Shown piece after piece: positions 1-12,900 of a stretch of DNA of 64,000 nucleotides (positions are counted from its first letter, which is position 1; each line of letters starts with the position of its first letter). The notes below the pieces were generated by a model. The model searched no databases and was not told the DNA's origin. It worked only from the letters and a program-made list of their open reading frames with translations. The DNA comes from Quillaja saponaria (taxonomy: Eukaryota; Streptophyta; Magnoliopsida; Fabales; Quillajaceae): assembly GCA_029379385.1 (NCBI GenBank), contig CM055612.1:11408001-11472000 (forward strand). The letters are read 5' to 3'. A program made the position numbers and the translations under genes.

Positions 1-408
1 ATTCGAGCCTCGTTATTTCCTCTTTTCTGTCCCTAATTATCTCTTTCATCTAAAAGAATGCTCATTCCTCTTTTCTTTTCAAGCCTATTTAGGGTTTGAC
101 GGCTCAAAAAGTTTGACAGTTCAACAGTACTTTCATGAACTTTCCGTTGTGTCTCTTTCCAGCGTTGCTCTTTTTATTTTTCTGAAAAATCCCATTGTGC
201 GTTTTTCCAATGGTGCTCTTTTTATTTTTCTGGCAAATTCGGTTATGTCTCTTTCCAACCAATACGAGTACTATTCATGGGTACCAGTATGTTCATCAAA
301 CGGATTGAAACTTCACCTAGATTGTTGTAAGTAAAGGAGAGTGTTGAGATTGGTAATTGGGTTTTATTTGTACAAGATTGAGCATTATAAGCTCCATCTT
401 GAGGGGGA

Positions 409-561
409 GTATTAGGAATATAATATTATTGTATTGTGTAGTCCCACGTTGTTTAAATGTGGAAGTCTATATTTTATTATTTACTATAAATAAAGTTTAT
501 GGGTGTAAGCTTTGAGATATCAATCAATCCCACAATCCCTTCCTTATTCCATTTTATTTAA
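409..561 (+). mobile_element. Probable copia-type LTR with preceding polypurine tract
   Basis: A purine run (GAGGGGGAG, about 400-408) sits directly before an AT-rich segment of about 150 bp. This segment begins TATTAGGAATA, contains TATAAATAAAG-like promoter sequence, and ends in TTTAACA. A polypurine tract followed by a short LTR is the layout of the 3' end of plant copia elements. The expected first bases TG read TA here. No pol coding sequence could be read in 1-400, so the element is decayed, non-autonomous, or truncated. It lies in what is probably an intron of MSD1. Confidence 0.45.
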
Positions 562-562
562 C

Positions 563-1435
563 ACCTAGAATACTAGCATTTTTTGAGAAAAAAAAAAAAA
601 ATTCTTTTCTTTTTGGGATTCCTAGACAATTGAGTAAGTTTTAAAAATGAATACAAATAGCTGAAAAGAAAAATATGTAAGTATGCAAGCTAGCATCTCA
701 TAACAGAAATCATCCCTTGTTCATAAATTTCTAAAATATTTGCAAAACTCCCACAGAAGGAAGACAATCCGATAGCAAGACATGTTCAGCATGAAGATTA
801 GGACAACAGCAAAAGCTTGAAGCCGAAAGTAAATGCAGATACTGGAATCATGAAGTCAACAAAAATGGTCATTTTATTCCTATAATGTCTTAGAGGAAGA
901 TAGATGAGAAAGCGGAAAGAACTCCAAGAGCTGATAACCCTGTTGGCCTTATGAGGGATCAGCGATCCCAGGTTTGGACCAAGTCACAGGTGGCATCGGT
1001 TCTTGACAGCCCAGACTGCTGGTGTACAATATGTGCACTGCAAAGCCCCTTACGCCTACCCGCAGGACATATAGGTGCAGGGCTCTGGGCTACCACGAGT
1101 ATAGAGAAATAAAGTTGCACTTTGGGATTTTAGCACAGTGGTAAGCACTTGATCCTAACAGACCCAAGATGTGATATTTCTGTAACAAAAGGAAATCTAG
1201 AACTGTTGTAACAGGTCATGTCCAGCAGTTCCATAGCCACGAATATCATGTTATTAGAAATAAAACCAAAATCTCAAACAAGTTAAACAAATTAAAGATA
1301 CAGATTATCAATATTAAATCAGATCCGACATCTCTTGGCAATGCCTCTTGGGGCAAAAGGTCAGGACGTCAGGTGTTTTGTTAATGCATCAACCCAAAAA
1401 ACCAATACAAGATTTCACTGGGGAAAAAGGTTTAC
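563..1435. other. Probable MSD1 intron sequence with a GC-richer block
   Basis: No coding exon of MSD1 was found here on the minus strand. Positions about 930-1190 are clearly richer in G and C than the surroundings and include the words GGTTTGGACC (about 971) and TAGCACAGTGG (about 1131), which loosely resemble tRNA promoter boxes. The boxes are in the wrong order and spacing for a clean SINE. The block may be a decayed SINE or other repeat. The rest looks like unique intron sequence. Confidence 0.3.
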
Positions 1436-2518
1436 CTGATTTGCAGTAGTTTCAACTACAAGCTTCTTCAACTCTTTGTCCAGGCCAAGCCACTGGAAAG
1501 ACACAAACATTTGAGTAGAAGCAAACAAAACCAGTTCAAATAAGCATGAAACAGATAATCCTGTCGATGATCAGAAAGGAAAGGACATAAATCAGTTGGT
1601 AAGTTAGCAAACTGCAGAACTTACCACCCATCCAGAACCCTGTAAAGCTGCACCTTCAGCATTAATCTTTTTTATCAATACTTCCAAAGAGCCAAAATGT
1701 GTATCTATAGCCCAACCCAAGGACCTCTTAGGGGGCTCACCACCTCCTTCCTGCAAGGTTCAAAGCATTAGATAAAGTAACAAGAGAACAACAAACATGT
1801 TCAAAATATGATATCTACATTACAAACTTACACGAACAGGGGTGAGATTTTTCCAGAAAATTGAGTGGTTGATATGACCTGCAGGTAAAATGATTCATAA
1901 TTCATTAATGAAAAAGAAGGCATGACGCAAAAGTACCTTCACTCACAATAGATGATGGATCGACGACAAACATCCAAAATAATTGAACAAATGACTATTG
2001 CTTATACAGTTCAAGAGTTCTGAGTTTTGATTCTAGAAATTCAATATTGGACAAACTTCAATCTGATTAATGGGATGGAAAATCAAGTATACATGAAACA
2101 CTGATAAGCACACAATTAATCCCCACATCACAGAGTCATATTATGATCAATGGTTAACTCCTATCCTCCTAACAGAAAGATCCATTAAAAGACATAAAAT
2201 ACCTCCACCATTGAACTTGATGGCACTCTGCAGTTTAACGACGGTAGTGGCGTCTCCCTTGGCCGTAGCATCTTCAAGCTGTTCCAGAGCTTTGTTATAA
2301 TTCGAAACGTAAGTTTGATGGTGTTTCTGATGATGGAGCTGCATGATTTCTCCGCTGATAGCAGGCTCAAGAGCACCGTAATCGTAAGGAAGATCCGGTA
2401 GAGTGAAAGTTTTCAATCCACGAGAAGTAGCTGCTGCAAGTCCTAATCCTAAAGATTTGGCTTCGTTTTGAAAACCTAAAGCTACGCTTTTCCTGGTCAA
2501 CACTGCTCTGAGAGCCAT
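1436..2518 (-). CDS. MSD1: Mitochondrial manganese superoxide dismutase, 5' part (exons 1-4)
   Basis: The enzyme converts superoxide to oxygen and hydrogen peroxide in the mitochondrial matrix. Four exons read in phase: 2518-2203, 1878-1832, 1750-1625 and 1492-1436, all with GT-AG borders, giving 182 residues. Residues 1-35 are a basic, Ser/Ala-rich transit peptide; the mature part begins near [17 protein letters not shown]. The Fe/Mn-SOD N-terminal domain follows, with the HHQKHHQTY helix (62-70, first metal His) and [11 protein letters not shown] (second metal His, residue 110). Exons 3 and 4 start the C-terminal domain ([24 protein letters not shown]). The final 45-50 residues, which in this family carry the last two metal ligands in a DVWEHAYY motif, are not found down to position 1. 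Either they lie beyond the window edge after a transposon-enlarged intron, or the gene is truncated. The start is the first ATG and gives a sensible transit peptide. Confidence 0.93.
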
Positions 2519-2699
2519 GGCGATGGTGATGATAGCAAATTTGAACAGTTACTGAAAATGGTGGAGCGAGGACCAGAAAACCAGAGTGAGTGCGAGCTGT
2601 GAAAGGCTTCTTGGCTTCTTGTATCGTATGAGCTTGCGTTACTAAAACAGGGTGCGGAGGCTGCGTGGAATATGACCAAAAGATCAAACAATGGGCTGA

Positions 2700-4240
2700 A
2701 GCGGGTCTAATTCATGGTATTGTAGGGCATTAAGCCGAGTTAGTTGGTGGGCAGGTTATGAGTTATTTATTAAATGTTTGGATCAAGTTAAATTTATTTT
2801 TTAAACAAATTAATTTTGAGTTTATTAAGTAAAACTAATTTTTTATGTGTTATGTGTAAATCATATATATCCATATATGTTCGTTAACAATAAATTTATA
2901 TATCAAGAATTTATAGTTGATAAAAATAATACTCCATATTGATGATATTAAACAAATAAATAAATCTATTAAAAAAATTAATTCATAATATATATATATA
3001 TGATTTTTTAAAAATTTTAAAGATGTAAGAAAAATTAACACAATAATATTTTATCAGAAAATTATACTCTTAATATTTATTCTAATTCATAGAATTCTTT
3101 TAAAAATAATTTATAATATTATAATTAATTGTAACTTATTAAATAAAAAATAAGAAATTAAATCTTAATTATTATTAATATATAGTTATTGACAAATTAT
3201 AAGTTTATTAATATTAAAAGAATTAGGAAAAAAAATATCAATAGTCATAAAACAATCACAATCCTATTAATATTTAAAAAAAATTAGAAAAGAAATAAGA
3301 AAAAATAAAATAAAATAAATAATCTATTTGAAGCAAAATAATAACTATAAAGTATTTATTTCATAGTAAAAACTTATAAGGATATTTAAGAAAAAAAAAT
3401 TCTTCTACTAACCACTTTATATCATAAACAAATAGATAAATTGGAAAAAAAAATTAAATTCATAAATTTAAATATTTTTTTGAATTCTTAATATGGAAGA
3501 TAAATTAAAAGTTAAATCAATAATATTTATAATCATGGAAAATATATTCTTAATATTTTTTTTAATTCATAGTATTTAAAAAAAAAAATCATAAATTTGA
3601 GAAGAACTAAGAAACATTATAATTATTAGAAACCTATTAAATCAAAAAAATAGAAAATTTCAATCTTAACTACTATTGACATATAATTATTGAAAAAATA
3701 TAAAAAATATATATTTTGAATTATTAAAAGTTAAAACAATAATCTTATAATCATGAAAACACAGTTAATATTTCTTTTAATTTATAGTAATTTTTTAAAA
3801 TTTTAATTCATAAATTTGAGAAGAACTTAAAAAATTATGATTATTAGGAACTTATTAAACAAAAAAAATTGAGAAAATCAATCTTAATACTATTGATATA
3901 TAATTATCAAAAATAATTATAATTTATTAAGATTAAAAATAATTAATAAAAAGAAATTAATAGTTCTAAAACAATTACAATCCTATTGATATTAAAATGA
4001 AAAAGAATTAGGAAAAAAAGAAAAAAAATCATAGTGTATTTGTAACAAAATAACAACAAAGAGTAACTTTGTAATTAAAAAAGCTCATAAGGGTATTTGA
4101 GAAAATCAAAATATTGTTCTGTTAAGACACTTTTATACATAGTATAGATGAGTCAAGCTCAATCTTTCCAAAGTTCGGCTCGTAAGCTCGTGAGCTGGCT
4201 CTTTTAATATTATTTAATAAAATTTATTATTATTTACATA
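2700..4240. other. AT-rich intergenic DNA, no gene seen
   Basis: Upstream of MSD1 the sequence becomes extremely AT-rich, with long A and T runs and several diverged repeats of phrases such as TTATAATATTATTAATTG. No credible exon was found on either strand. Near 4150-4210 there is a GC-richer patch with AAGCTC, GGCTCGTAAGCTCGTGAGC words, which resembles sequence at 8310-8460 on the other side of the solo LTR. Confidence 0.6.
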
Positions 4241-4245
4241 TAAAT

Positions 4246-4443
4246 TGTCATAACCTGATATCATAAAGTCGAGTTTTAAACGTAATGTGTAAATTTTCGT
4301 TATAAAATAAACAAATTAGATAAATAATAATGCAATTGAATATGTTATAACCGATACGTTAGTACTTTGTTTTAGAAATTTTGTATGTTAATTTTGTATA
4401 TAGGTAAAATAATAGTCAATAAAATAAAATTTTAAGATAATAA

Positions 4444-4502
<59 letters not shown>

Positions 4503-4644
4503 TGAATACATGTATAAAACAAGAATAATTAATTATCATGTATTGATTGATATATAATTATATATCACTTATGTAAGATTTTTTTTTTTTTTCTCTAAGT
4601 GTGAAATATAGTATAACTAAAGAAAAATAAATTAGATAAGTATA

Positions 4645-4679
<35 letters not shown>

Positions 4680-7600
4680 ACAAGTAAAGCTAACAAAAAA
4701 ATTTACACCACAAACGTACACCCTTTTTGACTCTTGACCTTAGATTTTTGGTTTTTTTATTTATTATTATTTTCTCCTTTTTATTCATTGCATTCCACTT
4801 CCTTAATACCTTAAGCTTGGCTAAGCCCTGTTCTACCAAGAAGCCAATTGAATTTCTTGCTTTCCAATCTTTAGCCTAGAAATCCCTAGTTTTCTCTTGT
4901 TTTACTTAAGTTTGAGGTACTAATTTCTCTTCCTTACTTTCTCCTTCATCTTGTACGTTTTATTTTCTTTCTTGTGTGGAGTCTTATGTTTCTTTCATGG
5001 GTTCATGGCTGCCGTTGGTTTCAAGGAAAGATTATATAAGTTACCTTCAACCGTGAGTCCTTTGTAAGAGTGGGTTTTTAGGTGCGTGTATATGTGTGGT
5101 GTAACAAAAGAAAAGGGCTGATACTAGACTGTGGAAGACATGCCCTGTTTTGGCATGGCTTCCACCTTAAATTGCTGCTAGCCAACGGGAAGTTTCATGT
5201 CGTGGGAAGGGTGGAAACAGGGAGTAGTTATGGCAGCTCAACCCTTCCATTTAGGCGTGAAAGGAAAAGTCTTGTGGATAGCATACCTTCATGTTGTTGT
5301 CTCCTGTTTTGGGGCAGCAACTTTGAAGTGTTGTTTTTCTCCTTGTTTAGTTACTAAAAGAATAAAAAAGGGTGATGGGTTAGGCTTATGAGGTACCACA
5401 GCAACTAGATAAGAAAAGGGACAGTAAACTCTTCTTGTCATGAGTTTCTTGGAGAATTGAAGGAGTTGCCTTAAGAACTAATTTTGATTTTTGGTACTAT
5501 TATAACAAGAGGAATAAATGCAGGAATTTTATTACCTTTGAACTCTAGTTTAGGCAAATTATTCATGTTAACTTAAATTTCTTAGTTTTAATGTTTTAAT
5601 GCTGTGGTTGAGAGGTTATAAGAAATTGAATTAAGAATCTTGAACAAGGAACATGAGAAGTAACAGGTTAATAAATATATATGGAATGTGGTTGTGTTTG
5701 TGCTGAAAGTGGGTAACACAAATATGTAATGAACTTTAGGTAATTAATTGATTTGAAAACAATACTTGGAATGTAAATAAGATGGAATTAAAATTCTTGG
5801 TGTAGTATATATATGTACACACACATATCAATGGAAGGAAAATCATGCATTCAAGATGTTTAGTTGTGGGGGTGAAGTGTTGTAAATGGGAATTAAGTAA
5901 TTTTTAAAGGACAGATTTGATGAGTTAGAGAAATTCAGTATTTCGAGTATTTTCGAAAGTGAATTAAATTAAAAGTTCTAAAGAAAAAATATAGCTTAGG
6001 ACTTTAAGATGATATCTGAAATAAAATTCGTAACTTGGTTCTAAGTATATTTATCATTAAAGCTGGTGGACTGCAATTAGGTTTGTGTAGGATTTTAGGC
6101 GAGCTTCAGTCAATTCCGAAGGCTTCGTCAGGGGTTGTGGTGAAATTAGCTTAAGATATCTAAATAAGAATTATTCTTAACATATTAAGGAAAAATTCTG
6201 GAGTTGTGAAGGTCCTAATTTTATGATATGAATATTTGGAGGTGTTGGAAGTCTTTGTTGGGATTTTCGGGTCTTGTACTTGTTTTGATGTAACTAATGA
6301 TAGGGGGTCTCAAAGAATGAATTAGGAGTAGAGTTTTAAATATGAAATGTTCATAAAATATTGATAAACAAGATTGGAAAGTTTCATAATTTAATTCCAA
6401 ACTATGAGAATTCTATAAGCATCGAAATCAAAGGTTGGCAACCATAAATTGGGCAGTGCCTTGTTTGTGTTTATGTGAGAATTTGAGTGAGTTCAAAACT
6501 AATGTTAGAAAAAGTTTCTAAATAAGAAAGATATATATACTTTTCTATTAATAAACCTAATAAACAGAATTGGATTCCTTTTTTTCTAGATAAAGTTATG
6601 TTCAATTAACTAAGGTAAAGTCAGAGTTGTCAAAATCCTACGTTTTGCGGAATTTGATGCAGCTTTAAAGAATTAACTGTATTCATATACAAATCTAAAT
6701 TTTGTGAAACTGGATTTGGAATTTTCTAGGAAAAGATATGACTATTAGAGTAAACACTGGTTCAAACTCCAAGTTTGGATAGTTTCAACATCTTTAACTC
6801 ACTAGTGTTTTTTTTTTTTTTTTTATCTTTTCTAATAGTTTCATTTACCCTATGCATTGTCAGGACATTAAAAATGTCTCTCTATTATCAATTTTATCAC
6901 ATAAAGTATAATTCATACAATTTGACATGCAATGACTTAATAGAAAACTTTCATAAAGAAACCAATATAAGTTAATATATAAGCTTAGTAATTAAAATAT
7001 TATAACAATAATGTTTATGAACTAAGTATTATTTGGAACTATGAATTTCAGTTCCGGACCTAATGTGGACTTAATAAAATGCATGAACGCAAGTGTAAGT
7101 GATACACGAAATTTGTTAAAGATGAGTGGTTAACTGTTGCTTTTGAGGGGCTAGATTATTATGTATAATTATATGTGTATTTGAGTAGATGTGATATATG
7201 GAAAATAAGCAAATGCAGTATTTCAGTGATTTATTTGAATTATGTTTATTTGATATTGATTGTGATTAATAAAGGCCAATAAAGTGAAATTTTCTGAGAA
7301 ATGATTTTTATTTCCGAAACTAAGATATAGGTGAACCTAGGATATTCTATTTCTGATAAGTGTTTTAAAAAGATTGGGTGCTCAGCCCCGGTGGGATGGA
7401 TTGCGTACAGAGAATTAATATGTTGTGCAGGCGCTTAAATACCCAGTGGAGGTGATACTATTGTGTGGATTTGAGTTACTCATTGGCCCTTTGTTTGCTT
7501 TATATGTTGTGATTGCTCTGATTATTTTGTGATTATATGATTTATTTAAATTGTGAACTTATGACGATTACAAATGTGTACGTGTATTCTGAATTAAAAC

Positions 7601-8164
7601 ATGAACATTATTATATGATGTTATTATATGTTATATTACTTGTTCATAAGACTCACCCTTCTTCTGTGGTTATTCTTTTTTAGTAACAGGATTTCGAGGA
7701 CAACTATTACTGATAATGGAACTTGCCGAGTGTTTGGTGGCAAGGTAACTCTTGTGAATCTCAATCTTGAGGTCAGAGGATGAAAATTTGTAGTCACACT
7801 AGAGATGTGGGGTGTCTGGTCTTATAAGATGTAATAGCCTAATTAATTGTTATTGTGATAAGAAACAGTGCCGAGCTCCTTGTTGTTGTTACCTTGGTTG
7901 TTGTATAAAACCAGGATTATGTGTTTTTTTTTTTTTTTTTTTTTGTATGTTTTATTTTACAGGGAACCTCTACTGAAATTTTAAATAAATTGTTATTTAT
8001 TTCAATAAACTAACTTTTACAGCTAACTTTTGTTTTATAAAATTTATTTTTTTTACTCTTTAGTTTAGTCAGATGTTATGTTCGTTTCTTTTTTTAAAGT
8101 CAGGGCTATGGAGTTTTGATTATCCATTTCTTCGACCAGTCATACCTTCATAAAGGGTGTGATA
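4246..8164 (+). mobile_element. Solo LTR of a long-LTR gypsy-like retrotransposon (about 3.9 kb)
   Basis: The segment begins TGTCATAACCTGATATC and ends GGGTGTGATA. It is flanked by the identical 5-mer TAAAT at 4241-4245 and 8165-8169, a perfect target-site duplication. The start and end resemble LTRs of the Tekay/Del chromovirus group (TGTNACACC... and ...GGGTGTGACA, from general knowledge); the terminal CA has become TA, a C-to-T change. There is no primer-binding site, gag or pol inside, so this is one LTR left after recombination between the two LTRs. Open frames inside (for example 5082-5357) have no family resemblance. A (TA)n(GA)n microsatellite lies at 4445-4500 near the left end. The strand is assigned from the end sequences only. 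Confidence 0.8.
4445..4500. repeat. Compound (TA)n(GA)n microsatellite
   Basis: About ten TA units are followed directly by about 18 GA units, within the left end of the solo LTR. Confidence 0.95.
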
Positions 8165-8194
8165 TAAATGTATAATAAATATATTTATTTATAA

Positions 8195-8290
8195 AAACTA
8201 ACATAAGTTGTGATATGGTTTAGTGGTAAGTTACTCTAATGGTTCTCAAATAGGTTTAGAGTTTAACTCTTTTTTACTAAGAAATTTTTT
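8195..8290 (+). repeat. Possible tRNA-derived SINE remnant
   Basis: TGGTTTAGTGG at 8216-8226 matches the RNA polymerase III A-box pattern TRGYNNARNNG. GAGTTTAACTC at 8259-8269 is a weak B-box match at suitable spacing. An A/T-rich tail follows. This is only suggestive. Confidence 0.35.
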
Positions 8291-8309
8291 ATTATTTTTT
8301 AAAAAAATT

Positions 8310-8460
8310 CAAGAGCCTTAACGATCTAAGCTTGAGTTTGGGATTAGGCTCATTAACCCTTAACGAGCTTAGGCTTGCTAGCTTTTAATGAACACGAGAC
8401 AAGCTTGAACTTGTCTAAAACTTTACGAGCTTAGCCGAGTTTTAGCTCGTTGCCACCCTT
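8310..8460. repeat. AGCTCG-rich degenerate repeat
   Basis: Words such as AACGAGCTTAGGCTTG, ACGAGCTTAGCCGAG and AGCTCGTTG recur on both strands within 150 bp. A related patch lies at 4150-4210. The solo LTR probably inserted into or beside a pre-existing repeat of this family. Confidence 0.45.
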
Positions 8461-8582
8461 AAGTATCCAAAAGATTCAAGAGGTAAAACTTAATTATTTA
8501 GAGTTGACTATTATTTGATAATTTCAAATTATAGATTATTTTGAAAATAGGAACTCATTTTTTATTTTATTTTTTATATTGT

Positions 8583-9180
8583 TTGAGACATTTCATCAAA
8601 TATCAGTTAGTGTAGTCATCTCAAAATAGTGACATGTCAATTTTTTTACACATCATTATTATTTTTTTTTAAATCTAGTTTCTTAATTTTATTTTTCAGA
8701 ATTTATCTAATTATTCCACTAATTAAATGTCTAAAATGAATATTAAAGAGTATCCACTAATATGAAGTTTTATTTTATGTTTATTTTTATCATTACCTAT
8801 TATGAGATAAAACTTAAGAATTTTGAAGAAAATTAAATCTTTTTTTTATATATTCATAAAATTTTGTTTCATTGTGAATGACATTAGAAAATATAAAATA
8901 GAAAAAAAAATTCATGTCAATGATGTTATCCAATATGCATTTTATATTTTTTTTTTATAAAATAATCTTAAGGTAAAAATAAATAAATAAAAGAAAATGT
9001 TGTAGTTTGATGATGAATATTTTGAGAATTCTAAGAAATACCTAAGAAAATATTACAAATAAAAATGTATGTATATATAGAAGAAGGGAAAAGAAAAGCA
9101 TTATGATGTGTAAGAAAAAAATTAACATGTCACTATTTTTTTGTGATTATACTCAATAGTGTTTAACAGAATGCCTCAAA
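8583..9180. mobile_element. MITE-like element with about 80 bp imperfect terminal inverted repeats
   Basis: The left arm (8583-8665, TTGAGACATTTCATC... to ...AATAGTGACATGTCAATTTTTTTACACATCAT) is an imperfect reverse complement of the right arm (about 9100-9180, ATGTGTAAG... to ...GCCTCAAA). No coding sequence lies between them. A second diverged copy of the right arm follows in tandem at about 9222-9325. Target duplications could not be defined. Confidence 0.5.
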
Positions 9181-9932
9181 AGATAAAAAAAGAAAGGTGA
9201 ATACCTCAAATGAAATATATATATATATATTTAACATATTACTATTTTTTGGTGATTATACTCACGAGTGTTAAGCAGAGTGCTACAAAAAATAAAAAAA
9301 ATAAAGATGAATGCCTCAAATGATATATACATATACATATATATTATATATATATATAATGAATACATAATTTGAAATGAATTCTAAGTTGAGATTCTCA
9401 AAAATAGTCAATTTAGTTGATTTTCCTGTATCATCTCTTCTACTTTGTCTAAAAATAATAAATGTACATTAGAGAAAAATAAAATATTTTATTATGTTAA
9501 ATCTTGTATTTTTCATATAATTTTAGGTAACTTTTGTTGTGTTGCATCTTTATTAATATCCTTTATTTTATGATTTTATTAAAAAAAAAATTACTTAGAA
9601 AACCTTATTACGAAAGGAAAAAAAATCTGCAAAGACGTAATTATGGGACCAAAATAGTATAAGGAAAATAAAACAAAGCAAACTCTGCCTTAAAATGAAT
9701 AAGGAGGTTGAAAGCATAATTAATAAATTAGAAGAAAAAGCACCCTTTGCAGGATCAGCACCAAGTCAATAGAATAGAGACATTACCACATATGCATTTC
9801 TCACAGAAAACAGGGAGAACCTTTTACTGCCAAAAATATCGTCAACCCCCTATAACTAAGTTCTAACTGCTGTTCTTTGTAATTGATACAAAGAAGACAA
9901 AAAGGACAAGGAAGGAAAAAAAAAAAAAGCCA

Positions 9933-12900
9933 TCAAGCATGCAAGTCTTTGTTTGATCTCCATACAGAGGCCTTGGGGATGTCATTATCTGTCAGTCCAG
10001 TGCTTGCATTTTCAACGTTAATTAGAGGATCTGATTCAGCTTCCCTCACCTGGAACAATTGAGAAAATATATAAAGAATTTAAGATGTTCCTATAATCAA
10101 TGCTCCTGATGATTCAAGGTTAAAGCATGCAATATTTGTTGATACAAACAAAAGTCAATAGAACCTGGGATTGTTGTGCTGCTCCTTCAGCTGCCTTTTG
10201 CTGACTCTCGAGAGTGCAATAGTAGGAATATAGAATCATCCCAACCATGGCTATCAAAATCCCTAGTATGTTCCTCCAGTTAAATGGGTCACGAAGTAAG
10301 ATATAACCAAATGCCAATACTAGGCATGTTTTCAGATGTCCAAGAACCTGATATGTGACTGGAGATGTCTTCCCAATCACAAGAAATGTACTAAAATTTA
10401 CAGAGACAGGAGATAAGGCAGGATAGAATAATGAATACCTGCAAAGAAGAAAGTTGCAAAAGATTTAGAATACATCAAAAGCAATTAGGATTCAGACAGG
10501 GAATACAAAAATAGTTGTTTAAGAAAGCTTTATAATTCTCACCAGAACTTCAGTTGTATAGTTGAAATTAAATACATTTTGGTTTGTCAAAAATTTATCC
10601 AGAAATGGACCAGAGATCAACAAGGTGGCTGATTGATATGGGCATGATTGATATAGAAGTTGGGTTGAAGAAACCTTAAACTTCTTCTGAATGGTGTTTG
10701 TCATCTGAAAGAAGCTAATTAAGAACTTAACAAGATAAAAATATAATTTCACCAGCCAGAAACTCAGCTACATTGTAATTTTTATGCTTCTTGGATATAT
10801 ATATATATATATATATATTATATACGTACACGCTCACACACACCACACACACACATATATATAACATCTAGTTACTTAACAATGACATGGGGGACAATCT
10901 ATAGATAAGGCAGAGAGGAAGGGTGGTAGTTTCCATGTCTAAAACAGTCCCTAAATACTGATTCACTTTACATGAATAGCTTACAAATAGCTGCCTTGTA
11001 AGTAGTTGACTATTCCATGAATTTCCAGCAAAAAGATTATCACTTCACATAAACATTACATGCATCTATATAGTCTTTATGAAGTTAGCTGAAGAAGCAT
11101 ATTCAAATGAAGAATAATTGCTGCAAGGATAAGAAATAAGCATATATACCAGTGCATAATAGATTCAGAATCTTCAGGTTCTAAGTTACAGTATTTGATG
11201 TATATATGCATATGTTACTATTTAATGCTAATTGCTAAAAATTTGCACCCATAGACTATTATCGAAGGATACAATTTGTGCAACACATGTTGTAATCACT
11301 GCGAGTAAAGATAAGACAGAGCCCAGAACATTGAGCTGCAGATCAGTTACTGTTGCAATCCCAACACCCAGGAGGAGGATACCGAGGGAAAACTGAATCT
11401 TTTTACTGCAATGACAGTAAAAGGAAGAAAAGAAAAAAGAACCATTGCTGTATTAGTTTAATTTAAAATCAGACGTCAGAATGATACTCCCAAAGCAATT
11501 TAGAGAAAGTGAAATGCAACTTAAATCTGGGAAACAAATTAAGCATGCATATTGTGACAATAAAAACAATAGTGGGAGACAACTTTGAGCAGGAGCTAAG
11601 AAGAGCCTGCAAGCTACAAGACGGAGAGATCAATGACATGATGACTTCAGAGCTATGTGGATGTGGACATACATAATAATACACATTGATTAATGATGAC
11701 TGCATAACGATAATTACATAACTATTTAGATAATTATGAGCACATTAGTCTATATTAGCATCCCAATCATAGGAGGTTTAAAAGTTTTCACAGTAAAACC
11801 TGAATCTTTTTCCAAGAAATAGGGTCTCCAACAGTACAGTGCAAGGGATGATCGCCAGCTTAGTCATCTGCCAGAATCTTGAGAAAATTAGTAAAATAAG
11901 AATACTCCAAACAACACAAGTGAAATATCTTTCAGAAACAAAAAACTGTACCTGATAGAAACCAACAGAATTGAATCCCAGGCTCAAATTTAAAAGTCCA
12001 ATTGAGATACCATTTAGAATCCCAAATCCTATTACAGCTTTTCGATCAAAAGACTTGTGCTCAAACAGTTTCATTTTCAAAGCTACATGGAGAGAACAAA
12101 ATGTGACAAGAAGATGCCAGCTTGTCAAAGTTGTAGCTGCATAAAATCGGGAGGATAGACATTACTATCATTTATATAAATAATAAAAGAAACTGAATTT
12201 ATATTACAAATTATGATCCTCACTGTACAGCTATAACCACATGGCTGCAGAGAGTTTTTCGTATTCCAATTATCTTTCCTTGAAACAAAAAAGAAAGGAG
12301 AAATTATTTGATGGAGGTTTCATAAGCCACTGAGTACCAAAGGATTCATTTGCTGACAGCTAAGCCTTTCTAGACTAGGTATCCACCCAACTGCTCAATG
12401 GGTTGTTGCTCTGATGCTTAGTGCCAGTAAGCGACAATAGTAGGATGTATGGTTATCCTAGGAAAAGATAAAGCCAGTTCCAACCTAGAATGGTCACTGG
12501 ATACCTCATATGCTACAAGAACCAAACCATGGAGATTCAACATATAAGTGCTACTGCTCCCCAATGTGCTGAACATGCCAATCTTCCAAATCTTACAGGG
12601 ATCAACAAGAAAACAATATCCAGCCAAGGAACTATCATCTTCATACATAGACATTCTAGGCTAGAAAACTCAGAATCGTAGGCTAAGAGATGGCAATAAA
12701 ACAGCTCTGTTTGATCTTAGGTACCAAACAGAATACTAACACAAACACACACACACACACACACACAAAAAGTGAGGAGAAAAGCTTTAGGTACTGAATC
12801 AATTTTAAATTTACATTTTCCATCAAAAGTATGACGAAGCTGCACCTTTCCACATTAAAGATAATGGTATTCTCACTTCTAATGTTGAGTTGGGACCAGA

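Noticed and set aside
2367..2691. Minus-strand frames overlapping MSD1 exon 1 in other frames
   Set aside because: Shadow frames of the exon and its leader; no domain.
5082..5391. Two overlapping open frames (91 and 64 codons) on the plus strand
   Set aside because: They lie inside the solo LTR, overlap each other in different frames and resemble no family.
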